In this document: positions 1 through 11,559 of the stretch, piece after piece
Layout of the letters: the number at the start of each line of letters is the position of its first letter
Position numbering within the stretch: the stretch's first letter is position 1
Translations under genes and position numbers: made by a program
The notes under the pieces: generated by a model
What the model saw: the letters and a program-made list of their open reading frames with translations, nothing else
Told to the model about the DNA's origin: nothing
Databases searched by the model: none
Assembly (NCBI GenBank): GCA_948144175.1
Contig: CANXME010000869.1
Span: 1-64,000, forward strand
Origin: Closterium sp. NIES-65
Taxonomy: Eukaryota; Streptophyta; Zygnematophyceae; Desmidiales; Closteriaceae
Direction of reading: 5' to 3'
DNA length: 64,000 nt

Positions 1-130
1 CCCGCCCCATTCTCCCGCTTTCCATCACCCGCCCCATTCTCCCGCTTTCATCACCCGGCCCATTCTCCCTCCTTCCATCACCCGCCCCATTCTCCCGCTT
101 TCCATCACCCCGCCCCATTCTACCGCTTTC

Positions 131-1090
131 CATCATCCCGCTCCATTGTCCCGCTTTCCATCACCCCGCCCAATTCTCCCTCTTTCCATCACCCCTCCCA
201 TTCTCCCTTTTCCATAACCCCGCCCCATTCTCCCGCTTTCCATCACCCGCCCCATTCTCCCGCTTTCCATCACCCCGCCCATTCTCCCTCTTTCCATCAC
301 CCCGCCCGTTCTCCCGCTTTCCATCACCCCGCCCCATTCTCACGCTTTCCATCACCCCGCCCCATTCTCCCTCTTACCATCACCCGCCCCATTCTCCCGC
401 TTTCCATCACCCGCCCCATTCCCCCTCTATCCATCACCCCGCCCAATTCTCCCACTTTCCATCACCGCGTCCCATTCTCCGGTTTTCCATCACCCCGCCC
501 CATTCTCTCGCTTTCCATCACCCCGCCTTATTCTCCCGCTTTCCATCACCCCGCCCCATTCTCCCGATTTCCATCACCGCGCCCCATTCTCCCGCTTTCC
601 ATCACCTCGCCCCATTCTCCCGCTTTCCATCACCCCGCCCCATTCTCCCGCTTTCCAACACCTCGCCCCATTCTCCCGCTTTCCATCACCCCGCCCCATT
701 CTCCCTCTTTCCATCACCCCGCCCCATTCTCCCTCTTTCCATCACCCCGCCACATTCTCCCGCTTTCCATCACCCCGCCCCATTCTCCCGCTTTCCATCA
801 CCCCGCCCCATTCTCCCTCTTTCCATAACCTCGCCCCATTCTCCCGCTTTCCATCACCCCGCCCCATTCTCCCTCTTTCCATCACCCCGCCCCATTCTCC
901 CTCTTTCCATCACCCCGCCCCATTCTCCCGCTTTCCATCACCTCGCCCCATTCTCCCGCTTTCCATCACCCCGCCCCATTCTTCTGCTTTCCATCACCCC
1001 GCCCCATTCTCCCGCTTTCCATCACCCTGCCCCATTCACCCGATTTCCATCACCCCGCCCGATTCTCCCGCTTTCCATCACCCCGCCCCA
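131..1090 (+). repeat. Sat28 higher-order repeat, copy 1 (near-duplicate at about 2870-3830)
   Basis: A rare variant unit with CATTGTCCCG occurs at 144, 2351 and 2881. A second rare variant, GGTTTTCCAT, occurs at 481 and 3221. The order of variant units after 144 is closely followed after 2881, at an offset of about 2740 bp. This is a direct segmental duplication inside the array; the limits given are approximate. Confidence 0.75.
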
Positions 1091-2350
1091 TTCTCCCGCT
1101 TTATATCACCCCGCCCCATTCTCCCGCTTTCCATCATCCCGCCCCGTTCTCCCTCCTTCCATCACCCCGCCCCGTTCTCCCGCTTTTCCATCACTCCGCC
1201 CCATTCTCCCTCCTTCCATCACCCCGCCCCATTCTCCCCTCTTTCCAACACCCCGCCCCCATTCTCCCGCTTCCCATAACCCCACCCATTCTCCCGCTTT
1301 CCATCACCCCGCCACATTCTCCCACTTTCCATCACCCCGCCCCCTTCTCTCTCCTTCCATCACCCCGCCCCATTCTCCCTCCTTCCATCACCCCGCCCCA
1401 TTCTCCCGCTTTCCATCAGCCCGCTCCATTCTCCCGCTTTCCATCACCCCTCCCCTTTCTCCCGCTTTCCATCACCCCGCCCCATTCTTCCACTTCCCAT
1501 CATCCCGCCCCATTCCCCCGCTTTCCATCACCCCTCCCCATTCTCCCTCCCTCCATCACCCCGCCCCATTCTTCCTCCTTCCATCACCCCGCCCCATTCT
1601 CCCGCTTTCCATCACCCCGTCCCATTCTCCCTCCTTCCATCACCCCGCCCCATTCTCCTCATTCCATCACCCCGCCCCATTCTCCCGCTTTCCATCACCC
1701 CGCACCATTCTCCCGCTTCCCATAACCCCACCCCATTCTCCCGCTTTCCATCACCCCGCCACATTTTCCCACTTTCCATCACCCCGCCCCATTCTCCCGC
1801 TTTCTATCACCCGGCCCCATTCTACCGCTTTCCATCACCCCGCCCCATTCTCCCTCTTTCCATCACCCCGCCCCATTCTCCCTCTTTCCATCACCCCGCC
1901 CCATTCTCCCTCTTTCCATAACCCCGCCCCATTCTCCCGCTTTCCATCACCCCGCCCCATTCTCCCGCTTTCCAACACCTCGCCCCATTCTCCCCGCTTT
2001 CCATCACCCCGCCCCATTCTCACTCTTTCCATCACCCTGCCCCATTCTCCCTCTTTCCATCACCACGCCCCATTCTCCCGCTTTCCATCACCCCGCCCCA
2101 TTCTCCCTCTTTCCATAACCTCGCCCCATTCTCCCGCTTTCCATCACCCCGCCCCATTCTCCCACTTTCCATCACCCCGCCCCGTTCTCCCGCTTTCCAT
2201 CACCCCGCCCCATTCTCCCGCTTTCCATCACCCCGCCTCATTCTCCCGCTTTCCATCACCCCGGCCCATTCTCCCTCTTTCCATCACCCCGCCCCATTCT
2301 CCCGCTTTCCATCACCCCGCCCCATTCTACCGCTTTCCATCATCCCGCTC

Positions 2351-3410
2351 CATTGTCCCGCTTTCCATCACCCCGCCCAATTCTCCCTCTTTCCATCACC
2401 CCTCCCCATTCTCCCTTTTTCCATAACCCCGCCCCATTCTCCCGCTTTCCATCACCCGCCCCATTCTCCCGCTTTCCATCACCCCGCCCCATTCTCCCTC
2501 TTTCCATCACCCCGCCCCGTTCTCCCGCTTTCCATCACCCCGCCCCATTCTCACGCTTTCCATCACCCCGCCCCATTCTCCCTCTTACCATCACCCGCCC
2601 CATTCTCCCGCTTTCCATCACCCCGCCCCATTCTCCCTCTTTCCATAACCTCGCCCCATTCTCCCGCTTTCCATCACCCCGCCCCATTCTCCCACTTTCC
2701 ATCACCCCGCCCCGTTCTCCCGCTTTCCATCACCCCGCCCCATTCTCCCGCTTTCCATCACCCCGCCTCATTCTCCCGCTTTCCATCACCCCGGCCCATT
2801 CTCCCTCTTTCCATCACCCCGCCCCATTCTCCCGCTTTCCATCACCCCGCCCCATTCTACCGCTTTCCATCATCCCGCTCCATTGTCCCGCTTTCCATCA
2901 CCCCGCCCAATTCTCCCTCTTTCCATCACCCCTCCCATTCTCCCTTTTTCCATAACCCCGCCCCATTCTCCCGCTTTCCATCACCCGCCCCATTCTCCCG
3001 CTTTCCATCACCCCGCCCCATTCTCCCTCTTTCCATCACCCCGCCCCGTTCTCCCGCTTTCCATCACCCCGCCCCATTCTCACGCTTTCCATCACCCCGC
3101 CCCATTCTCCCTCTTACCATCACCCGCCCCATTCTCCCGCTTTCCATCACCCGCCCCATTCCCCCTCTATCCATCACCCCGCCCAATTCTCCCACTTTCC
3201 ATCACCGCGTCCCATTCTCCGGTTTTCCATCACCCCGCCCCATTCTCTCGCTTTCCATCACCCCGCCTTATTCTCCCGCTTTCCATCACCCCGCCTCATT
3301 CTCCCGATTTCCATCACCCCGCCCCATTCTCCCGCTTTCCATCACCTCGCCCCATTCTCCCGCTTTCCATCACCCCGCCCCATTCTCCCGCTTTCCAACA
3401 CCTCGCCCCA
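2351..3410 (+). repeat. Sat28 tandem pair of about 530 bp
   Basis: The CATTGTCCCG marker unit at 2351 recurs at 2881, 530 bp away (about 19 units minus 2 bp). The following variant units (CCCTCCCC, CCATAACCCC, TTACCATCACCC) recur in the same order. This is a direct duplication of about 19 monomers. Confidence 0.7.
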
Positions 3411-4536
3411 TTCTCCCGCTTTCCATCACCCCGCCCCATTCTCCCTCTTTCCATCACCCCGCCCCATTCTCCCTCTTTCCATCACCCGCCACATTCTCCC
3501 GCTTTCCATCACCCCGCCCCATTCTCCCGCTTTCCATCACCCTGCCTCATTCTCCCTCTTTCCATAACCTCGCCCCATTCTCCCGCTTTCCATCACCCCG
3601 CCCCATTCTCCCTCTTTCCATCACCCCGCCCCATTCTCCCTCTTTCCATCACCCCGCCCCATTCTCCCGCTTTCCATCACCTCGCCCCATTCTCCCGCTT
3701 TCCATCACCCCGCCCCATTCTTCTGCTTTCCATCACCCCGCCCCATTCTCCCGCTTTCAATCACCCTGCCCCATTCACCCGCTTTCCATCACCCACCCCA
3801 TTCTCCCGCTTTCCATCACCCCGCCCCATTCTCCCGCTTTCCATCACCCCGCCCCATTCTCCCGCTGTCCATCACCCCGCCCCATTCTCCCGCTTTCTTT
3901 CACCCCGCCCCATTCTCCCGCTTTCCATCACTCCGCCCCATTCTCCCGCTTTCCATCACCCCGACCCATTCTCCCACTTTCCATCAACCCGCCCCGTTCT
4001 CCCTCCTTCCATCACCCCGCCTCATTCTCCCTCCTTCCATCACCCCGCCCCATTCTCCCGCTTTCCATCACCCCGCCCCGTTCTCCCGCTTTCCATCACC
4101 CAGCCCCATTCTCCCGCTTTCCATCACCCCGCCCCATTTTCCCGCTTTCCATCACCCCGCCCCATTCTCCTGCTTTCCATCACCCTGCCCCAATCTCCCG
4201 CTTTCCATCACCCCACCCCATTCTCCCTCCTTCCATCACCCCGCCCCATTCTCCCGCTTTCCATCACCCCGCCCCATTCTCCCGCTTTCCATCACCCAGC
4301 CCCATTCTCCCGCTTTCCATCACCCCGCCCCATTCTCCCGCTTTCCATCACTCCGCCCCATTCTCCCGCTTTCCATCACCCCGCCCCATTCTGCCTCCTT
4401 CCATCACCCCCGCCCCATTCTCCCGCTTACCATCACCCCGCCCCATTCTCCCTCCTTCCATCACCCCGCCCCATTCTCCCTCCTTCCATCACCCCGCCCC
4501 ATTCTCCCGCTTTCCATCACCCCGCCCCATTCTCCC

Positions 4537-7500
4537 GCTTCCCATAACCCCACCCCCTTCTCCCGCTTTCCATCACCCCGCCACATTCTCCCGCTTTCTA
4601 TCACCCCGCCCCATTCTCCCTCTTTCCATCACCCCGCCCCATTCTCCCGCTTTCCATCACCCCGCCCCATTCTCCCGATTTCCATCACCCCGCCCCATTC
4701 TCCCGCTTTCCATCACCCCGCCCCATTCTCCCGCTTTCCATCATCCCGCCCCAGTCTCCCTCCTTCCATCACCCCGCCCCATTCTCCCGCTTTCCATCAC
4801 TCCGCCCCATTCTCCCTCCTTCCATCACCCCGCCCCATTCTCCCTCCTTCCATCACCCCGCCCCATTCTCCCGCTTTCCATCACCCCGCCCCATTCTCCT
4901 GCTTCCCATAACCCCACCCCATTCTCCCGCTTTCCATCACCCCGCCACATTCTCCCACTTTCCATCACCCCGCCCCCTTCTCTCTCCTTCCATCACCCCG
5001 CCCCATTCTCCCTCCTTCCATCACCCCGCCCCATTCTCCCGCTTTCCATCACCCCGCCCCATTCTCCCGCTTTCCATCACCCAGCCCCATTCTCCCGCTT
5101 TCCATCACCCCGCCCCATTTTCCCGCTTTCCATCACCCCGCCCCATTCTCCCGCTTTCCATCACTCTGCCCCAATCTCCCGCTTTCCATCACCCCACCCC
5201 ATTCTCCCTCCTCCCATCACCTCGCCCCATTCTCCCGCTTTCCATCACCCCGCCCCATTCTCCCGCTTTCCATCACCCAGCCCCATTCTCCCGCTTTCCA
5301 TCACCCCGCCCCATTCTCCCGCTTTCCATCACCCCGCCCCATTCTCCCGCTTTCCATAACCCCGCCCCATTCTCCCTCCTTCCAGCACCCCGCCCCATTC
5401 TCCCGCTTTCCATCACCCCGCCCCATTCTCCCTCCTTCCATCACCCCGCCCCATTCTCCCTCCTTCCATCACCCCGCCCCATTCTCCCGCTTTCCATCAC
5501 CCCGCCCCATTCTCCCGCTTTCCATCACCCCGCCCCATTCTCCCGCTTTCCATCATCCCGCCCCAGTCTCCCTCCTTCCATCACCCCGCCCCATTCTCCC
5601 GCTTTCCATCACTCCGCCCCATTCTCCCTCCTTCCATCACCCCGCCCCATTCTCCCTCCTTCCATCACCCCGCCCCATTCTCCCGCTTTCCATCAACCCG
5701 CCCCATTCTCCCGCTTCCCATAACCCCACCCCATTCTCCCGCTTTCCATCACCCCGCCACATTCTCCCACTTTCCATCACCCCGCCCCCTTCTCTCTCCT
5801 TCCATCACCCCGCCCCATTCTCCCTCCTTCCATCACCCCGCCCCATTCTCCCGCTTTCCATCAGCCCGCTCCATTCTCCCGCTTTCCATCACCTCTCCCC
5901 TTTCTCCCGCTTTCCATCACCCCGCCCCATTCTTCCACTTCCCATCATCACGCCCCATTCCCCCGCTTTCCATCACCCCTCCCCATTCTCCCTCCTCCCA
6001 TCACCTCGCCCCATTCTCCCGCTTTCCATCACCCCGCCCCATTCTCCCGCTTTCCATCACCCAGCCCCATTCTCCCGCTTTCCATCACCCCGCCCCATTC
6101 TCCCGCTTTCCATCACCCCGCCCCATTCTCCCGCTTTCCATAACCCCGCCCCATTCTCCCTCCTTCCAGCACCCCGCCCCATTCTCCCGCTTTCCATCAC
6201 CCCGCCCCATTCTCCCTCCTTCCATCACCCCGCCCCATTCTCCCTCCTTCCATCACCCCGCCCCATTCTCCCGCTTTCCATCACCCCGCCCCATTCTCCC
6301 GCTTTCCATCACCCCGCCCCATTCTCCCGCTTTCCATCATCCCGCCCCAGTCTCCCTCCTTCCATCACCCCGCCCCATTCTCCCGCTTTCCATCACTCCG
6401 CCCCATTCTCCCTCCTTCCATCACCCCGCCCCATTCTCCCTCCTTCCATCACCCCGCCCCATTCTCCCGCTTTCCATCACCCCGCCCCATTCTCCCGCTT
6501 CCCATAACCCCACCCCATTCTCCCGCTTTCCATCACCCCGCCACATTCTCCCACTTTCCATCACCCCGCCCCCTTCTCTCTCCTTCCATCACCCCGCCCC
6601 ATTCTCCCTCCTTCCATCACCCCGCCCCATTCTCCCGCTTTCCATCACCCCGCCCTATTCTCCCGCTTTCCATCACCCAGCCCCATTCTCCCGCTTTCCA
6701 TCACCCCGCCCCATTTTCCCGCTTTCCATCACCCCGCCCCATTCTCCCGCTTTCCATCACCCTGCCCCAATCTCCCGCTTTCCATCACCCCACCCCATTC
6801 TCCCTCCTCCCATCACCTCGCCCCATTCTCCCGCTTTCCATCACCCCGCCCCATTCTCCCGCTTTCCATCACCCAGCCCCATTCTCCCGCTTTCCATCAC
6901 CCCGCCCCATTCTCCCGCTTTCCATCACCCCGCCCCATTCTCCCGCTTTCCATAACCCCGCCCCATTCTCCCTCCTTCCAGCACCCCGCCCCATTCTCCC
7001 GCTTTCCATCACCCCGCCCCATTCTCCCTCCTTCCATCACCCCGCCCCATTCTCCCGCTTTCCATCACCCCGGCCCATTCTCCCGCTTCCCATATCCCCA
7101 CCCCCTTCTTCCGCTTTCCATCACCCCGCTACATTCTCCCGCTTTCTATCACCCCGCCCTATTCTCCCTCCTTCCAACACCCCGCCCCATTCTCCCGCTT
7201 TCCATCACCCCGCCCCATTCTCCCGATTTCCATCACCCCGCCCGATTCTCCCGCTTTCCATCACCCCGCCCCATTCTCCCGCATTCCATCACCCCGGCCC
7301 ATTCTCCCGCTTTCCATCATCCTGCCCCATTCTCCCTCCTTCCATCACCCCGCCCCGTTCTCCCGCTTTCCATCACTCCGCCCCATTCTCCCTCCTTCCA
7401 TCACCCCGCCCCATTCTCCCTCTTTCCATCACCCCGCCCCATTCTCCCGCTTTCCATCACCCTGCCCCATTCTCCCGCTTCCCATAACCCCACCCCATTC

Positions 7501-7990
7501 TCCCGCTTTCCATCACCCCGCCACATTCTCCCACTTTCCATCACCCCGCCCCCTTCTCTCTCCTTCCATCACCCCGCCCCATTCTCCCTCCTTCCATCAC
7601 CCCGCCCCATTCTCCCGCTTTCCATCAGCCCGCTCCATTCTCCCGCTTTCCATCACCTCTCCCCTTTCTCCCGCTTTCCATCACCCCGCCCCATTCTTCC
7701 ACTTCCCATCATCACGCCCCATTCCCCCGCTTTCCATCACCCCTCCCCATTCTCCCTCCCTCCATCACCCCGCCCCATTCTCTCGCTTTCCATCACCCCG
7801 CCACATTCTCCCGCTTTCCATGACCCCGCCCCATTCTTCCTCCTTCCATCACCCCGCCCCATTCTCCCGCTTTCCATCACCCCGCCCCATTCTCCCTCCT
7901 TCCATCACCCCGCCCCATTCTCCCTCATTCCAGCACCCCGCCCCATTCTCCCGCTTTCCATCACCCCGCCCCATTCTCCCGCTTCCCATA
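4537..7990 (+). repeat. Sat28 higher-order repeats marked by the CTTCCCATAACCCC unit
   Basis: The variant GCTTCCCATAACCCC occurs at 1715, 4537, 4901, 5713, 6497, 7477 and 7981, and in a CATATCCCC form at 7085. From 4537 on, the intervals between these markers are 364, 812, 784, 588, 392 and 504 bp, all exact multiples of 28. It is usually followed by a unit with GCCACATTCTCCCAC and then one with CCCCCTTCTCTCTCC, so whole multi-unit blocks were copied. Confidence 0.8.
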
Positions 7991-8379
7991 ACCCCACCCC
8001 ATTCTCCCGCTTTCCATCACCCCGCCACATTTTCCCACTTTCCATCACCCCGCCCCATTCTCCCGCTTTCCATCACCCCGCCCCATTCTACCGCTTTCCA
8101 TCACCCTGGCCCATTCTCCCTCTTTCCATCACCCCGCCCCATTCTCCCTCTTTCCATCACCCCGCCCCATTCTCCCTCTTTCCATCACCCCGCCCCATTC
8201 TCCCTCTTTCCATAACCCCGCCCCATTCTCCCGCTTTCCATCACCCCGCCCCATTCTCCCTCTTTCCATCACCCCGCCTCGTTCTCCTGCTTTCCATCAC
8301 CCTGCCCCATTCTCACGCTTTCCATCACCCCGCCCCATTCTCCTGCTTTCCATCACCCCGCCCCATTCTCCCTCTTTCC

Positions 8380-9300
8380 ATCACCCCCGCCCCATTCTCC
8401 CGCTTTCCATCACCCCGCCCCATTCTCCCGATTTCCGTCACCCCGCCCCATTCTTCCTCTTTCCATCATCCCGCCCCATTCTTCCTCTTTCCATCTCCCC
8501 GCCCCATTCTCCCTCTTTCCATCACCCCGCCCCATTCTCCCTCTTTCCATCACCCCGCCCCATTCTCCCTCTTTCCATCACCCCGCTCCATTCTCCTGAT
8601 ATCCGTCACCCCGCCCCATTCTCCTTCTTTCCATCACCCCGCCCCATTCTCCCGCTTTCCATCACCCCGCCCCATTCTCCCGCTTTCCATCACCCTGCCC
8701 CATTCTCCCGCTTTCCATCACCCCGCCCCATTCTCCCGCTTTCCATCACCCCGCCCCATTCTCCTTCTTTCCATCACCCCGCCCCATTCTCCCGCTTTCC
8801 ATCACCCCGCACCATTCTCCCGCTTTCCATCACCCCGCCCCATTCTCCCTCTTTCCATCACCCCCGCCCCATTCTCCCGCTTTCCATCACCCCGCCCCAT
8901 TCTCCCGATTTCCGTCACCCCGCCCCATTCTTCCTCTTTCCATCATCCCGCCCCATTCTTCCTCTTTCCATCTCCCCGCCCCTTTCTCCCTCTTTCCATC
9001 ACCCCGCCCCATTCTCCCTCTTTCCATCACCCCGCCCCATTCTCCCTCTTTCCATCACCCCGCTCCATTCTCCTGATATCCGTCACCCCGCCCCATTCTC
9101 CTTCTTTCCATCACCCCGCCCCATTCTCCCGCTTTCCATCACCCCGCCCCATTCTCCCGCTTTCCATCACCCCGCCCCATTCTCCCGCTTTCCATCACCC
9201 CGCCCCATTCTCCCGCTTTCCATCACCCCGCCCCATTCTCCCGCTTTCCATCACCCCGCCCCATTCTCCTTCTTTCCATCACCCCGCCCCATTCTCCCTC
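8380..9300 (+). repeat. Sat28 duplicated block, offset 477 bp
   Basis: The rare sequence CTGATATCCGTCACC is found near 8596 and again near 9073. It is preceded in both by units carrying GATTTCCGTCACC and TTCCATCTCCCC. This is a direct duplication of about 17 monomers near the right edge of the left Sat28 arm. Confidence 0.8.
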
Positions 9301-9656
9301 TTTCCATCACCCCGCCCCATTCTCCCGCTTTCCATCACCCCGCACCATTCTCCCGCTTTCCATCACCCCGCCCCATTCTCCCTCTTTCCATCACCCCGCC
9401 CCATTCTCCCGATTTCCATCACCCCGCCCCATTCTCCCGCTTTCCATCACCTCGCCCCATTCTCCCGCTTTCCATCACCCCGCCCCATTCTCCCGCTTCC
9501 CAAGACCTCGCCCCATTCTCCCGCTTTCCATCACCCCGCCCCATTCTCACTCTTTCCATCACCCGCCCCATTCTCCCTCTTTCCATCACCCCGCCCCATT
9601 CTCCCTCTTTCCTTCACCCCGCCCCATTCTCCCGCTTTCCATGTGTTACACCGGGT

Positions 9657-10020
9657 TTAACACACGGTAGGTTTAACACACGGTGGGTTGAACACACGGT
9701 GGGTTGAACACACGGTAGATTGAACACACGATGGGTTTAACACACGGTGGGTTGAACATACGGTGGGTTGAACACACGGTCGGTTGAACACATGGTGGGT
9801 TGAACACACGGTACGTTTAACACACAATGGGTTGAACACACGGTGGGTTGAACACACGGTGTGTTGAACACATGGTGGGTTGAACACACGGTGGGTTTAA
9901 CACACAATGGGTTGAACACACGGTGGGTTGAACACACGGTGGGTTGAACACACGGTAGGTTTAACACATGGTGGGTGTAACACACGGTGGGTTGAACACA
10001 CGGTAGGTTTAACACACGGT
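9657..10020 (+). repeat. Sat16A duplicated segment, left copy (right copy about 11194-11540)
   Basis: The order of variant units here (CGATGGG, CATACGG, CACATGG, CACAATGG) recurs almost unchanged at an offset of 1537 bp, close to the right end of the array. 1537 is 96 units plus 1 bp. The extra base fits the single 17-bp unit at about 10674-10690 that lies between the copies. Confidence 0.8.
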
Positions 10021-10454
10021 GGGTTTAACACACGGTGGGTTTAACGCACGGTGGGTTGAACACACGGTGGGTTGAACACATGGTAGGTTTAACACACTGT
10101 GGGTTTAACACACGGTGGGTTTAACACACGGTGGGTTTAACACACGGTGGGTTTAACACACGGTGGGTTTAACACACGGTGGGTTGAACACACGGTGGGT
10201 TGAACACACAGTAGGTTTAACACACGGTGGGTTGAACACACGGTGGATTGAACACACGGTGGGTTGAACACACGGTAGGTTTAACACACGGTGAGTTGAA
10301 CACACGGTGGGTTGAACACACGGTAGGTTTAACACACGGTGGGTTGAACACACGGTAGGTTTAACACACGGTGGGTTGAACACACGGTGGGTTTAACACA
10401 CGGTAGGTTTAACACACGGTGGGTTTAACACACGGTGGGTTTAACACACGGTGG

Positions 10455-10640
10455 GTTTAACACACGGTGGGTTGAATACACGGTGGGTTGAACACACGGT
10501 GGGTTGAACACGCGGTAGGTTTAACACTCGGTGGGTTGAACACACGGTGGGTTTAACTCACGGTGGGTTTAACACACGGTGGGTTCAACACACGGTAGGT
10601 TTAACACACGGTGGGTTGAACACACGGTGGGTTGAACACA
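10455..10640 (+). repeat. Sat16A duplicated segment (second copy about 10920-11105)
   Basis: The string of variants GAATACACGG, AACACGCGG, AACACTCGG, TTTAACTCACGG and GGTTCAACACACGG appears in order at about 10471-10600 and again 465 bp downstream (29 units plus 1 bp). This is a direct duplication. Confidence 0.85.
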
Positions 10641-11559
10641 CGGTGGGTTGAACACACGGTGGGTTGAACACACGGTAGGGTTTAGGGCACGGTGGTTTTA
10701 ACACATGGTGGGTGTAACACACGGTAGGTTGAACACACGGTAGGTTTAACACACGGTGGGTTTAACACACGGTGGGTTTAACACACGGTGGTTTTAACAC
10801 ACGCTCGGTTGAACACACGGTAGGTTGAACAGACGTTGGGTTTAACACACGGTGGGTTTAACACACGGTAGGTTTAACACACGGTGGGTTTAACACATGG
10901 TGGGTTTAACACACGGTGGGTTTAACACACGGTGGGTTGAATACACGGTGGGTTGAACACACGGTGGGTTGAACACGCGGTAGGTTTAACACTCGGTGGG
11001 TTGAACACACGGTGGGTTTAACTCACGGTGGGTTTAACACACGGTGGGTTCAACACACGGTAGGTTTAACACACGGTGGGTTGAACACACGGTGGGTTGA
11101 ACACACGTTGGGTTGAATACACGGTGGGTTGAAAACACGGTGTGTTGAACACACGGTGGGTTTAACACACAGTGGGTTGAACACACGGTGGGTTTAACAC
11201 ACGGTAGGTTTAACACACGGTGGGTTGAACACACGGTGGGTTGAACACACGGTAGATTGAACACACGATGGGTTTAACACACGGTGGGTTGAACATACGG
11301 TGGGTTGAACACACGGTGGGTTGAACACATGGTGGGTTGAACACACGGTAGGTTTAACATACGGTGGGTTGAACACACGGTGGGTTGAACACACGGTGTG
11401 TTGAACACATGGTGGGTTGAACACACGGTGGGTTTAACACACAATGGGTTGAACACACGGTGGGTTGAACACACGGTGGGTTGAACACACGGTAGGTTTA
11501 ACACATGGTGGGTGTAACACACGGTGGGTTGAACACACGGGCGGGGTGATGGAAAGCGG

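Larger units (their letters stand above)
1..9641 (+). repeat. 28-bp satellite array (Sat28), C-rich strand on top
   Basis: About 344 tandem units of 28 bp. Each unit contains CCATCACCCCGCCCC followed by a short block that is mainly ATTCTCCCGCTTT, with frequent alternatives ending CTCCCTCTTT or CTCCCTCCTT. Units are mostly 85-100% alike, with occasional 1-2 bp indels. Because 28 is not a multiple of 3, all three frames on this strand merge into one 28-residue period rich in P, S, F and H, and stops are rare. No unrelated sequence interrupts the array. The same satellite continues in opposite orientation from 11541. Function is unknown; the structure fits heterochromatic satellite DNA. Confidence 0.97.
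9642..11540 (+). repeat. 16-bp satellite array (Sat16A)
   Basis: About 119 tandem units of GGTGGGTTGAACACAC, with common variants GGTAGGTTTAACACAC and GGTGGGTTTAACACAC. Period 16 gives a 48-bp coding period on the minus strand (Cys-rich, 16 residues), which explains the short open frames there. It replaces Sat28 abruptly at both ends. The left edge has atypical units (GTGTTACACCGGGTTT) and the right edge joins directly at CACACGG/GCGGGG. It shares no sequence with the other 16-bp satellite. Confidence 0.97.

Noticed and set aside
2353-4547. Top-strand frames of 200 and 554 codons
   Set aside because: Pure Sat28 translation. They end at CCATAACCCC variant units, which create the occasional TAA.
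10676-10687. Interstitial telomere remnant (TAGGGTTTAGGG)
   Set aside because: Under two motif copies and reachable by small changes from a common Sat16A monomer. Kept only as a low-interest observation.
9657-11522. Cys-rich repeat peptides on the minus strand of Sat16A
   Set aside because: A 16-residue period generated by the 16-bp unit, with no signal peptide or unique sequence.
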